The notes beneath the pieces are model-generated. The model saw nothing but the letters and a program-made list of their open reading frames with translations, was not told the origin of the DNA and did no database searches. This document shows positions 1 to 7,826 of a DNA stretch of 64,000 nt, piece after piece. Every line of letters begins with the position of its first letter. The first letter of the stretch is position 1. Location: positions 62,001 through 126,000 of the forward strand of contig NZ_MUYT01000004.1 in assembly GCF_002014765.1 (NCBI RefSeq), read 5' to 3'. Origin of the DNA: Lwoffella lincolnii. GTDB lineage: Bacteria > Pseudomonadota > Gammaproteobacteria > Pseudomonadales > Moraxellaceae. The position numbers and the translations under genes are program-made.

Positions 1-330
1 TAAATGTTTGCCAGGTAAAAGGTCGTCAAGAACCAATGTGCCAGTGGGTTTTTTACTGACTAAGAGTTCATCGCCCACTTGAATGTGTTGTAAGCGTGAA
101 GTCAACGGACCGTTTTGCACTTTAATGGAGAAAAATTCCAAATACTCTGCATAATTGGGGCTGGCGATGGAGTACGCACGCACCAAGGGTCTGTCGTCCA
201 CCATTAAGCCTATCATGGCAAATTCACCATTACGAAAACGCAAGCCGTCATCACGGGTGGTTTTGATGGTAAATAAGCTGTCGTTCCAGTGATGAACGTG
301 AGTAACGGTCTCGGTGCGAAATTTAGACAT
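1..330 (-). CDS. fpr: Ferredoxin--NADP+ reductase, N-terminal part (runs off window)
   Basis: The minus strand from 330 reads MSKFRTETVTHVHHWNDS and continues openly to base 1 (110 codons). It contains the FAD-binding signature R-A-Y-S-I-A-S and an FFSIKV segment typical of the bacterial Fpr family, which moves electrons between NADPH and ferredoxin or flavodoxin in the cytoplasm and often serves oxidative-stress repair and iron release. A good ribosome site (AAGGAT) precedes the ATG. The NADP-binding C-terminal half lies outside the window. The gene is divergent from trmO. The family assignment is from recognised motifs only. Confidence 0.85.
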   Translation of the reverse strand, partial: MSKFRTETVTHVHHWNDSLFTIKTTRDDGLRFRNGEFAMIGLMVDDRPLVRAYSIASPNYAEYLEFFSIKVQNGPLTSRLQHIQVGDELLVSKKPTGTLVLDDLLPGKHL

Positions 331-400
331 AACCTATCCTTACTAGAGTTTTTAAAGAAATGAAATAACAAAATGACGTGAGTGGTCGTATAATAAGCAC

Positions 401-1309
401 ATGAATAAGCACATTGCCAGCCATATAAAAAGCCAGCTCAATATGATAGCAAAAAATGACACAAATTGCCCAATTAACGCCAGTTTGGAACATGATGATT
501 TGGAGCATGACAATATGGAACATCACCTTGCAAATTTAGCAGATGTAACCTTGCCTGTGGTGGGGGTGCATCACTCACCCATGACGCAAAAATTTGGTTT
601 ACCACGCCAGCCTAATTTGGTTGATGTGCGGTCTGTCATTGAGTTGTTGCCCCCTTATGACGTGTTTGATGCGGTTGTGGGATTGGATAATTTTAGTCAT
701 CTGTGGTTGCATTGGTATTTTCATGCCAATCGTCAAGCAACGCAAACAGAGCATTCACAAGCCCAATTTAGAACAAAAATACGTCCACCAAGGTTGGGTG
801 GTAATGACAAAGTGGGTGTATTTGCCAGTCGTAGCATGTACCGTCCCAGTCAGATGGGCATGTCGGTGGTGCGTTTGCAGGGCATTGAAACAAGACAGGG
901 ACAGTTGCTGATTCATGTCATTGGGGCAGATTTATTGGATAAAACGCCCATTTTAGACATTCGCCCTTATATGAGTTATAGCGATGCCATTATTGATAGC
1001 CATGACGGTTATGCCGATGCCAAACCATCAACTTGCCAAGTGCATGTTTGTCAAGATGCCAAATGCCAGTTTGATAAGATTGTTAAAGACTTGCAGACAG
1101 AGGGTTTGATGAATGACCATTTGCTTACTTCTTTACATGATGCTGATTGGCACATCATCACCGCCTTGATTGCTCAAGATCCACGCCCTGCTTATCGTCA
1201 AAAGGTCAGTCAGCGAGAGTATGTCATGCGTTATAAAAATATTGACGTGCGTTTTGTACAAAGAACACAAGGACAGTTAGAAGTGATTGGGGTTGATAAA
1301 ATAGCTTAA
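401..1309 (+). CDS. trmO: tRNA (N6-threonylcarbamoyladenosine37-N6)-methyltransferase TrmO
   Basis: This 302-residue protein belongs to the TrmO (YaeB/TsaA) family, which uses S-adenosylmethionine to N6-methylate t6A at position 37 of ACY-decoding tRNA-Thr. The visible family signatures are VVGVHHSP near residue 48, the DNFSHLW segment, the RPPRLGGNDKVGVFASRS block and the LDIRPYMSYSDAI block, followed by a C-terminal domain containing DPRPAY. About 45 His/Asp/Asn-rich residues precede the conserved core, longer than in E. coli, so a later start such as the ATG near 443 is possible. It is divergent from fpr, with about 70 bases between them. Confidence 0.88.
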   Translation: MNKHIASHIKSQLNMIAKNDTNCPINASLEHDDLEHDNMEHHLANLADVTLPVVGVHHSPMTQKFGLPRQPNLVDVRSVIELLPPYDVFDAVVGLDNFSHLWLHWYFHANRQATQTEHSQAQFRTKIRPPRLGGNDKVGVFASRSMYRPSQMGMSVVRLQGIETRQGQLLIHVIGADLLDKTPILDIRPYMSYSDAIIDSHDGYADAKPSTCQVHVCQDAKCQFDKIVKDLQTEGLMNDHLLTSLHDADWHIITALIAQDPRPAYRQKVSQREYVMRYKNIDVRFVQRTQGQLEVIGVDKIA

Positions 1310-1450
1310 CATAAAATGGGCTAAAGCTGGCTCATTGTTCTATTAAGGTGTCCTATCAAGATGGGTAATCATGGGCAATTAAGTGACTTGTGCCATGTTG
1401 CTTAACAAGTTATCATTAAAAAATTATGATTATCAAAAATGGATAAGTTT

Positions 1451-1690
1451 ATGAAACAGCAAACCCAAGTGAAAAAGCTGACTTTAGTTGCTCTGACAGC
1501 CATGATGGTTTTGACAGGTTGTAATACCATCAGTGGTCTTGGTCAAGACATATCCGCAGTTGGTAATACCGTCAGTAACAGTGCCAGTCAAGTTAAACAA
1601 AGAATGGGAGGGCATGACGGACATACAGGATATGGAGAATATGCAGGGCATGGCGGATATGGAGGGCATGACGGATATGCAGGATATTAG
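1451..1690 (+). CDS. Entericidin-like small lipoprotein with Gly/His/Tyr repeat tail
   Basis: The product is 79 residues from the ATG at 1451 (an in-frame ATG at 1439 would add four). A Lys-bearing hydrophobic signal ends in the lipobox L-T-G-C with Cys24, followed by NTISGLGQDISAVGNTVS, which matches the entericidin EcnA/EcnB family of tiny cell-envelope lipoproteins. E. coli entericidins form an antidote/toxin pair in stationary phase; that role is not shown here. Unlike the neighbour at 1875, this copy carries about 27 extra residues of Gly, His, Asp and Tyr encoded by a 12-base tandem repeat. The two genes are clearly a tandem duplication. Confidence 0.75.
   Translation: MKQQTQVKKLTLVALTAMMVLTGCNTISGLGQDISAVGNTVSNSASQVKQRMGGHDGHTGYGEYAGHGGYGGHDGYAGY
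1607..1687 (+). repeat. Degenerate 12-base tandem repeat inside entericidin-like gene
   Basis: About six to seven imperfect copies of a 12-base unit resembling GGGCATGACGGA or GGATATGCAGGA run to the stop codon. The unit length is a multiple of three, so copy changes lengthen or shorten the tail without a frameshift. The repeat also keeps an overlapping frame open (Met/Asp-rich), which is a by-product and not a gene. Confidence 0.7.
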
Positions 1691-1874
1691 GGACATGCCT
1701 TTTTGTTGGCAACACTCTATTTATCACATGCCCTTGATAACATTTTATATACAATACAAAAACAGACAAACAAGTCGGTTTTATGCCATGCTTAATGTTG
1801 GTTGCGTGTATTTATTTATGTCATTCATGTAATGATGCAAACTCAATTTTATCTTTATCTTTTTGGAGACATTT

Positions 1875-2018
1875 ATGAAGAAAAAGCTAACCTTAGTTGC
1901 CTTGGCTGCCATGATGGTTTTGACAGGTTGTAATACCATCAGTGGTTTTGGTAAAGACGTATCAAAAGCAGGTGACACTGTCAGCGACACTGCCAATGAC
2001 GTTAAGCAAAAAATTTAA
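1875..2018 (+). CDS. Entericidin-like small lipoprotein (47 residues)
   Basis: This short gene starts at an ATG preceded by TTTTGGAGAC, a good ribosome site. It encodes a Lys-rich hydrophobic signal, the lipobox L-T-G-C (Cys19) and a short amphipathic helix with GFGKDVSKAGDTVSD and a Lys-Gln-Lys end. That is the standard EcnA/EcnB layout and size. The signal and lipobox region is nearly identical to the paralogue at 1451, including the CNTISG stretch. Mature proteins of this family sit in the envelope as lipid-anchored small helices. Which copy, if either, acts as antidote or toxin cannot be told from sequence. Confidence 0.8.
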   Translation: MKKKLTLVALAAMMVLTGCNTISGFGKDVSKAGDTVSDTANDVKQKI

Positions 2019-2074
2019 TGTCATTTGATTTTGATGGTGGTTTTGTTTGGTTGTTTTGATTAAGATAAGATTCA

Positions 2075-2116
2075 TTCAAGCTTAACCAAGTTCAAGCTTA
2101 ACCAAGTTCAAGCTTA
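2075..2116. repeat. 16-base direct repeat, about 2.6 copies
   Basis: The unit TTCAAGCTTAACCAAG is present at 2075-2090 and 2091-2106, with a partial third copy from 2107. It is intergenic, between the entericidin-like gene and its terminator. No function is evident. Confidence 0.8.
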
Positions 2117-2125
2117 TATCAGCAT

Positions 2126-2157
2126 AAACCCTAACTTGATTGAGTTGGGGTTTTTTC
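2126..2157 (+). terminator. Rho-independent terminator after entericidin-like genes
   Basis: ACCCTAACTT and GAGTTGGGGT pair (with G-T wobbles) around a short GATT loop, followed by a run of six T. It lies about 110 bases downstream of the 47-residue lipoprotein gene and just before gspE. Confidence 0.75.
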
Positions 2158-2278
2158 TATGGTCTGGGTTTTGGGTTGTGATTTTACGTTGATAAGTCCA
2201 TTTGGTTAAGTGGGTGTTTGCCTTTATAATAAACGTCTTTTACAGCACATAAATTTTACAGCACATAAAGATAAGCCC

Positions 2279-4084
2279 ATGAGCATACCGAGATATTCTT
2301 TGTTGATAGATTTGCGTTGGTGTTTAGATGAATTGTTAAATGACGGCATTTTAGATGCTCGCAGTTATCATCTTGTCATCACCAGTAATCGTGAAAAAAA
2401 CAAACCGCCATTACAGATAATTGCTGATTATCAATTAAAATCTGCCATTCATCACACACCGTTAGATTTGCCAGCACTCAATGTGTGGCTATCTGCTAAG
2501 GCAGGCATGCCTTTGGTGCGTATTGACCCACTTAAAGTTGATGTGCCAGCCATCACTGATGTGATGAGTTTTGCTTATGCTAAGACGCATCATATCTTAG
2601 TGGTGGAAGTCAATGATGACACGGTGCTGATTGGCACTGACCAGCCGTTTTATCGAGATTGGCACAGCAACATTGCTCAAATCATCAAGCCAAAGACCTT
2701 TGATACTGTCTATGTCAGCCCTGACCAAATTAATCGCTATCGACAAGAGTTTTATCATGTTACCAAGGCCATCGCAGGGGCAAGTGATGTCCACAGACGC
2801 AATGGCAGTGATGTTACCAATGTTGAAGCATTACTTCAGCTGGGCGATAAAGACAATCCAGATGCCAACGATCAACACATTGTAAAAGTGGTGGATTGGC
2901 TGTTGCAATATGCGTTTGAACAACGAGCAAGTGACATTCATCTAGAGCCAAGACGCCAGACAGGTAAGGTGCGTTTTCGCATTGATGGGGTGCTACATAC
3001 GGTGTATGAAATGCCATCATCTATCATGACTGCTGTTACTGCACGAATTAAGATTTTAGGTAGGCTCAATGTGGCAGAAAAGCGTAAACCACAAGATGGA
3101 CGCTTAAAAACACGCACCCCAAAAGGCTTGGAAACCGAATTGCGATTGTCCACCATGCCCACGGCGTTTGGCGAAAAACTGGTGATGCGAGTGTTTGACC
3201 CTGAAGTGTTGGTGCGTAGTTTTGGTCAGTTGGGATTGACAGGCAAGCATTATGAGACTTGGCAACAGATGACCACCCAGCCCAATGGGATTATTTTGTT
3301 GACAGGACCGACGGGTTCAGGCAAGACCACCACCTTATATAGTACCCTAAAACAACTGGCGACTGAAGCGGTCAATGTCTGTACCATTGAAGACCCCATC
3401 GAAATGGTTGAGCCAAAATTTAACCAAATGCAGGTCAATCCCAGTATTGATTTACATTTTGCTGATGGCATTCGCTCACTGATGCGTCAAGACCCTGATG
3501 TCATCATGGTGGGGGAGATTCGAGATGCTGAGACCGCTAACATGGCAGTACAAGCGTCATTGACAGGGCATTTGGTGTTATCCACCTTGCACACCAATGA
3601 TGCCCCCAGTGCAGTAACACGTTTACATGATTTGGGCATACAGCCATTTTTGACATCAGCAACCTTAGTTGGTATTGTGGCGCAGCGTCTTTTGCGTACC
3701 CTTTGCCCACATTGTAAAAAAGCATTAAACTTAAGCGATTTATCTGCCCAAGGCCAGCAAGAGAAAGAGTTAGCCGAAGCGTGGACACACCAGTGGCAAG
3801 AGTTGGTGAATCCTTGGACTGCTAAGTTGCCCACAGTGGCGTATCTGCCAAAAGGGTGTGAGCATTGCCGTCACACAGGTTATCAAGGACGAGTGGGCAT
3901 CTATGAGATGTTGGGTTTTTCTAATGCCATTAAAAAAATGGTGGCACAAAATGCTGACTTAAATCAGCTTAAAAAACAAGCCTATGATGAAGGCATGCAG
4001 CCGTTAAGGCTGGCAGGGGCAAAGAAAATCGCCGAAGGTGTTACCAGCATCGATGAAGTGTTGCGTGTTGTGCCGTTAAATTAA
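2279..4084 (+). CDS. gspE: Type II secretion ATPase GspE
   Basis: The product is 601 residues from the ATG at 2279; a GTG at 2210 would give 624. GspE is the cytoplasmic hexameric ATPase that drives pseudopilus assembly in type II secretion. Visible features are an N-terminal domain of about 190 residues, the ASDIHLEP entry to the ATPase core, Walker A GPTGSGKTTT at about 343-352, the Asp and His boxes (MRQDPDVIMVGEIRD; TGHLVLSTLHTND), and the zinc tetracysteine motif C476-x2-C479 with C527-x2-C530. PilB/PilT relatives share the core, but the downstream gspHIJK genes favour GspE. It is longer than the usual 500 or so residues because of the N-terminus. No gspF or gspG is in the window. Confidence 0.88.
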   Translation: MSIPRYSLLIDLRWCLDELLNDGILDARSYHLVITSNREKNKPPLQIIADYQLKSAIHHTPLDLPALNVWLSAKAGMPLVRIDPLKVDVPAITDVMSFAYAKTHHILVVEVNDDTVLIGTDQPFYRDWHSNIAQIIKPKTFDTVYVSPDQINRYRQEFYHVTKAIAGASDVHRRNGSDVTNVEALLQLGDKDNPDANDQHIVKVVDWLLQYAFEQRASDIHLEPRRQTGKVRFRIDGVLHTVYEMPSSIMTAVTARIKILGRLNVAEKRKPQDGRLKTRTPKGLETELRLSTMPTAFGEKLVMRVFDPEVLVRSFGQLGLTGKHYETWQQMTTQPNGIILLTGPTGSGKTTTLYSTLKQLATEAVNVCTIEDPIEMVEPKFNQMQVNPSIDLHFADGIRSLMRQDPDVIMVGEIRDAETANMAVQASLTGHLVLSTLHTNDAPSAVTRLHDLGIQPFLTSATLVGIVAQRLLRTLCPHCKKALNLSDLSAQGQQEKELAEAWTHQWQELVNPWTAKLPTVAYLPKGCEHCRHTGYQGRVGIYEMLGFSNAIKKMVAQNADLNQLKKQAYDEGMQPLRLAGAKKIAEGVTSIDEVLRVVPLN

Positions 4085-4158
4085 GAAAATGATGTTTAAA
4101 TAAAACGCATTGAAACAATCCATAAAATAAAACAATCCATAAAAAAGAGTTACCATTT

Positions 4159-4947
4159 ATGTTTACCGACAGCCATTGTCATTTAAATCGTTTAAATCTT
4201 GATGCGTATCAAGGCAATTTGCAGCCCATCTTTGACAACATGAAGCAAGCTCAAGTCAGTAAAGCCATGGCAATCATGTGTGATTTGGCTGAATTTGATG
4301 ACATTTATGACATAATCCAGACTTACCAAAGTCCACAATTACAGCTTGGCATGAGTGTGGGCGTGCATCCATCTGAAGACTTGGCAACATTGACTTCTGC
4401 TGATGTGGATACTTTATTGCGTATGGCGGATAATCAGTTGGTATGGGCAATCGGTGAGACAGGGTTGGATTATTATTGGAGCGAAGACAACAAACTTGCC
4501 CAACAACAAAGTTTGGTTCGTCATATTGCCGTCAGCCAACAGCTTAAAAAGCCACTGGTGGTGCATACCCGTTCTGCCAAGGCGGATACTTTGGATATTT
4601 TAAAGGCAGAAAAGGCTGAACACGGCATCATTCATTGTTTTACCGAAGATTGGGCAACCGCAAAGACAGCGTTAGACATGGGTTTTTATGTCTCTTTTTC
4701 TGGCATTGTTACATTTAAAAACGCTCAAGCACTACGAGATGTTGCCAAAAAAGTTCCCAAAGACCGATTGTTGATAGAAACTGACAGCCCCTATCTTGCC
4801 CCCATGCCTTATCGTGGTAAACCCAATGAACCAAGCTTAGTGCCTTATGTGGCACAGTGTTTGGCAGAGATTTTGCAGGTCGATTGTGCAAAGATTGCCA
4901 GTTTAACCACGCAAAACTTTGATAATTTACTGGCACAGTACTGTTAA
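4159..4947 (+). CDS. tatD: TatD family metal-dependent DNase
   Basis: The 262-residue protein has the TatD TIM-barrel metallohydrolase pattern: H6-x-H8 at the start (TDSHCHL), an IGETGLDYYW block with the metal-binding Glu, a VVHTRSAKADT block, IIHCFTEDW, and ETDSPYLAPMPYRGKPNEPS near the end. The family includes 3'-5' DNA/RNA exonucleases linked to repair. The size is typical. It lies between gspE and a TetR gene on the same strand, so it may share transcription with them. In many proteobacteria tatD-like genes sit next to pilZ/holB, so this location is a lineage feature. Which paralogue (TatD, YcfH or YjjV type) is not certain. Confidence 0.85.
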   Translation: MFTDSHCHLNRLNLDAYQGNLQPIFDNMKQAQVSKAMAIMCDLAEFDDIYDIIQTYQSPQLQLGMSVGVHPSEDLATLTSADVDTLLRMADNQLVWAIGETGLDYYWSEDNKLAQQQSLVRHIAVSQQLKKPLVVHTRSAKADTLDILKAEKAEHGIIHCFTEDWATAKTALDMGFYVSFSGIVTFKNAQALRDVAKKVPKDRLLIETDSPYLAPMPYRGKPNEPSLVPYVAQCLAEILQVDCAKIASLTTQNFDNLLAQYC

Positions 4948-5011
4948 AAACAGTATGATTAAAATCAGCGTCATTAAAATAAGCGTTGTGTGCTAAAGGA
5001 GTCACTGCGAC

Positions 5012-5683
5012 ATGAGTCGTCAAAAACAGTTCAAAGCCAGAGAAGACAGCATTCTTACGATGGCAGAGCAGTTGTTGTTGGAATCAGGAGAAGGGGACAT
5101 TACCCTTGATGCGTTGGCAGAGCAGTTGGATTTGGCAAAAGGGACATTGTATAAGCATTTCTCCAGCAAAGATGAGTTGTATTTGCGTATCATCATTCGT
5201 TATGAAGAGTCATTGTATCACAGCACCATGGTTGATGATTGCCATGCTGCTGGGGTCGCCAGAATTATTTTGCAGCTGCTTATGAGTCCACAAAAAGCCA
5301 TTTTGCTTAATCAAATAGAAGAGCGACTGGCAGCGTCTACCACAGGATTAAACCGTTTATTTACCGAGTTGTATCACATTCGCCGTCAGCGTATGCAACG
5401 TGCGTTAGATGTGGTGGGTGGCTATTTGGACGAAAAACAAAGCAGTATGAGTACCAGAGATTATCTGTCCAGCATTTGGGCGTTGGGGCAGGGGGGTGCA
5501 GGGCTATTAAACTCCAGTTTTTATCAGCGGTATTTGGGTGACAGAACCACGTTGCGTTATGCGTTTGTTAAGCAGATATTGGACATGCCAGCTCAATATC
5601 CCACAGCAGACAGCAAGCATCTTGAGCAAGACAGCCAAGAACGCATCAAAATAAGACAACAGATTGATAAAGCATTGGATTAA
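5012..5683 (+). CDS. TetR/AcrR family transcriptional regulator
   Basis: The 223-residue product starts after a good AAAGGAG ribosome site. The N-terminal helix-turn-helix reads GDITLDALAEQLDLAKGT followed by LYKHFSSKDEL, a classic TetR DNA-binding domain. The C-terminal ligand domain is not recognisable. Its stop codon overlaps the ATG of gspH, suggesting translational coupling, so it is embedded in the type II secretion gene string and could control it. That is inference; no operator was identified. Confidence 0.85.
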   Translation: MSRQKQFKAREDSILTMAEQLLLESGEGDITLDALAEQLDLAKGTLYKHFSSKDELYLRIIIRYEESLYHSTMVDDCHAAGVARIILQLLMSPQKAILLNQIEERLAASTTGLNRLFTELYHIRRQRMQRALDVVGGYLDEKQSSMSTRDYLSSIWALGQGGAGLLNSSFYQRYLGDRTTLRYAFVKQILDMPAQYPTADSKHLEQDSQERIKIRQQIDKALD

Positions 5684-6504
5684 TGAATACAAATGCTCAA
5701 TTAAGAGACGTTGCCTTACACCACAAAACATCAAAACCAATGCCATTCATGCCATTAACGTTTACCATCATGCTCCAAAAGACACCAGTAAATCCATATA
5801 AAACTAATGGATTTACTTTGGTTGAGTTGATGGTGGTGATTGTCATTTTGACGGTATTTGCTGGCATGCTCACCATGTCAGTCAGCAGTGGCGATGTGCG
5901 AAAAAACATGGCGTATCAAGAGCATTTGGTTGACAGCATGCACTATCTGCGTCTGTTATCACAAGAGCGTGTGCAACCGATGGGCATTCGTTTTGATGTG
6001 GATAAAACAGGCAAGCCCACTGCCAAAGTCATGGTGTTACAAAATCCTTATGCCCATCATCAAACGGGCCATCAAACTGATACCAAGCCAAAAAATGCCA
6101 TGGAACTGTCGGGAATGTCAATAAATACCAATGCACTTACCCAACAAGCATCGCTTAACCCCACTTGGGTTGTCGATGACAGCATCAACTTGCCGATACC
6201 ACCCAATGGACTTATCATCGACATACAATCCAACCAAGATGCTCAAAACCAAAACGCTCAATCACGCACTGGGCAAGACAACCTACTGAATGACCCAGTC
6301 AATCACCAAATTAACAAAAAAATCCGCACAGAAATGGCGTCATTCAATCCATGGCTGGCTTCTGCCCAAACGCCACAAATCGTTTGGTTTGGCACAGGTG
6401 AAAGTGCTGCTGTCATTATCACCATGCGATATCATGACCGACCTGTGGGTGAAACCATACAACTGTTGCCCAATGGCGAAGTCGTCTATGGGGCAATGCA
6501 ATGA
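5683..6504 (+). CDS. gspH: Type II secretion minor pseudopilin GspH
   Basis: The prepilin cleavage motif G-FTLVELMVVIVILTVFAG is followed by a hydrophobic helix, which identifies a type IV pilin-like protein. Position before gspI-J-K and the long variable C-terminus indicate GspH. The annotated ATG overlaps the preceding stop and gives a leader of about 43 residues, which is long for a prepilin. An internal ATG at 5770 would give a more usual 14-residue leader but lacks an obvious ribosome site. The stop overlaps gspI by four bases (ATGA). The C-terminal region contains Asn/Gln-rich inserts. GspH, I, J and K form the tip and shaft of the pseudopilus. Confidence 0.82.
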   Translation: MNTNAQLRDVALHHKTSKPMPFMPLTFTIMLQKTPVNPYKTNGFTLVELMVVIVILTVFAGMLTMSVSSGDVRKNMAYQEHLVDSMHYLRLLSQERVQPMGIRFDVDKTGKPTAKVMVLQNPYAHHQTGHQTDTKPKNAMELSGMSINTNALTQQASLNPTWVVDDSINLPIPPNGLIIDIQSNQDAQNQNAQSRTGQDNLLNDPVNHQINKKIRTEMASFNPWLASAQTPQIVWFGTGESAAVIITMRYHDRPVGETIQLLPNGEVVYGAMQ

Positions 6505-6962
6505 ATGCCATCAATACCGTGAATACCACACAACGCATTGGTCAACAAAATGGGTTTACCTTGATAGAAGTGATGGTGGCATTGGCAATATTGGCGGTGG
6601 TGGCAGTGGCTGCCAGTCAAGCGAGCATGGGCTATTTAAGGACAGTCGAAGGCATGAAAAGTAGGACGTATGCTCAATTTGTGGCACAAAACGCCGCTGT
6701 GCAACTTCGCATCAACCAAGACTGGCCACAAGCCAATCGCAGTGAAAACATCACTCAACAAGGGCATGCTTGGCACGTACAATACCAAATCGTAACAGAT
6801 TTGCCCAACTTACCTGATAATCTACAAGTGATTGACATCATTGTTAGCCCCGCCAATCAAGCCAACATCAGCCAAGCGTCAGATGACACACGCATCGCCA
6901 CTGTGGGCAGTCAGATACGTTTGGTACTAAATAAACCAAGCCCATTTAATCAAATCAACTAA
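6501..6962 (+). CDS. gspI: Type II secretion minor pseudopilin GspI
   Basis: The 153-residue protein has the prepilin signature NGFTLIEVMVALAILAVV after a 17-residue leader, with Glu at mature position 5. GspI family members are short, and this one fits in size. The remainder (MKSRTYAQFVAQNAAVQLR) matches the region after the helix in GspI. It overlaps gspH by four bases and is followed by gspJ 57 bases later. It would be processed by the prepilin peptidase and assembled at the pseudopilus tip with GspJ and GspK. Confidence 0.85.
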   Translation: MNAINTVNTTQRIGQQNGFTLIEVMVALAILAVVAVAASQASMGYLRTVEGMKSRTYAQFVAQNAAVQLRINQDWPQANRSENITQQGHAWHVQYQIVTDLPNLPDNLQVIDIIVSPANQANISQASDDTRIATVGSQIRLVLNKPSPFNQIN

Positions 6963-7019
6963 ATTAACCAAACCAAATTAACCAGACCAAAAATTAACTA
7001 AGTTAAAGTCAAATCAATC

Positions 7020-7826
7020 ATGCCTGTTTATCATCACCGCTTAAATTGTTTCAATCAGGGCAAAAGCCAACACGGTTTCACCTTAGTAGAGCTGTTGGTG
7101 GCGATGACCATATTTGCGATGTTGGCAGTGGCAGGCTGGCAAGTGTTCGCTTCATTGAACCGCACAAAAGAGCAAACCCAAATCCATAAGCAAACCTTAT
7201 CTGAGTTGCAATATGCCTATTTGCAACTGCAAAAAGACTTCGCTCAAGCGGTGCCTTGGCAACAAGTTACCCCAAATGATGCTCAGAACAATGTTCAAAA
7301 CAATGCTCAAAATAACACGCCACAAACAAACAATGGTCAAGCGAATAACCACCAAGCCACATCTGATGACGTCAAACCTGCATTTCGTCTCAATGCCAAT
7401 GGGGTTAGCTTTATCCGTTTTGCTGATGCCGACCCACGTTATCCACTGACCCCTGCGTTGGTTAAAGTCAGCTATCACTTACATGATGGGCGTTTGTTGC
7501 GTGAGCAATCTTATGCCATTGACAATGTGAGTGTTGATGCCAGTGTTAACGACAGTATTCATACCAGTGCCAACACAACAGCGGTGATTTTAGGCAGGAA
7601 CGCCAGCGTAAATGAACTACATTGGCACGCCTTTACCCCTAAAATGGTAACAGTGTTTGGTGCTGATGTTGATGCCAATTTGCCCGATAACGGTACAGTT
7701 GCTCATTCATTATTACCAAAGGGCGTGAGTGTGAGCTTTGAGTATATGAATGAGCCATTGCAATGGCAATTTTTGGTTGGTGGTGCGATGGATACAGAGC
7801 AAGCAGGAGATGCCAATGTCAACTAA
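7020..7826 (+). CDS. gspJ: Type II secretion minor pseudopilin GspJ
   Basis: The 268-residue protein carries a prepilin leader and HGFTLVELLVAMTIFAML, then the GspJ-like ASLNRTKEQTQ helix and a globular domain. A stretch around residues 80-120 is rich in Asn and Gln (repeated AQNN/NNAQ units), an insertion typical of this genome and not of the family. GspJ contacts GspI and GspK at the pseudopilus tip. The end overlaps the start of gspK by about ten bases, implying translational coupling. Confidence 0.85.
   Translation: MPVYHHRLNCFNQGKSQHGFTLVELLVAMTIFAMLAVAGWQVFASLNRTKEQTQIHKQTLSELQYAYLQLQKDFAQAVPWQQVTPNDAQNNVQNNAQNNTPQTNNGQANNHQATSDDVKPAFRLNANGVSFIRFADADPRYPLTPALVKVSYHLHDGRLLREQSYAIDNVSVDASVNDSIHTSANTTAVILGRNASVNELHWHAFTPKMVTVFGADVDANLPDNGTVAHSLLPKGVSVSFEYMNEPLQWQFLVGGAMDTEQAGDANVN

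Noticed and set aside
1533..1832. 99-codon Met/Asp-rich frame overlapping the entericidin-like gene
   Set aside because: It arises from the 12-base repeat read in another frame and lacks a start signal.
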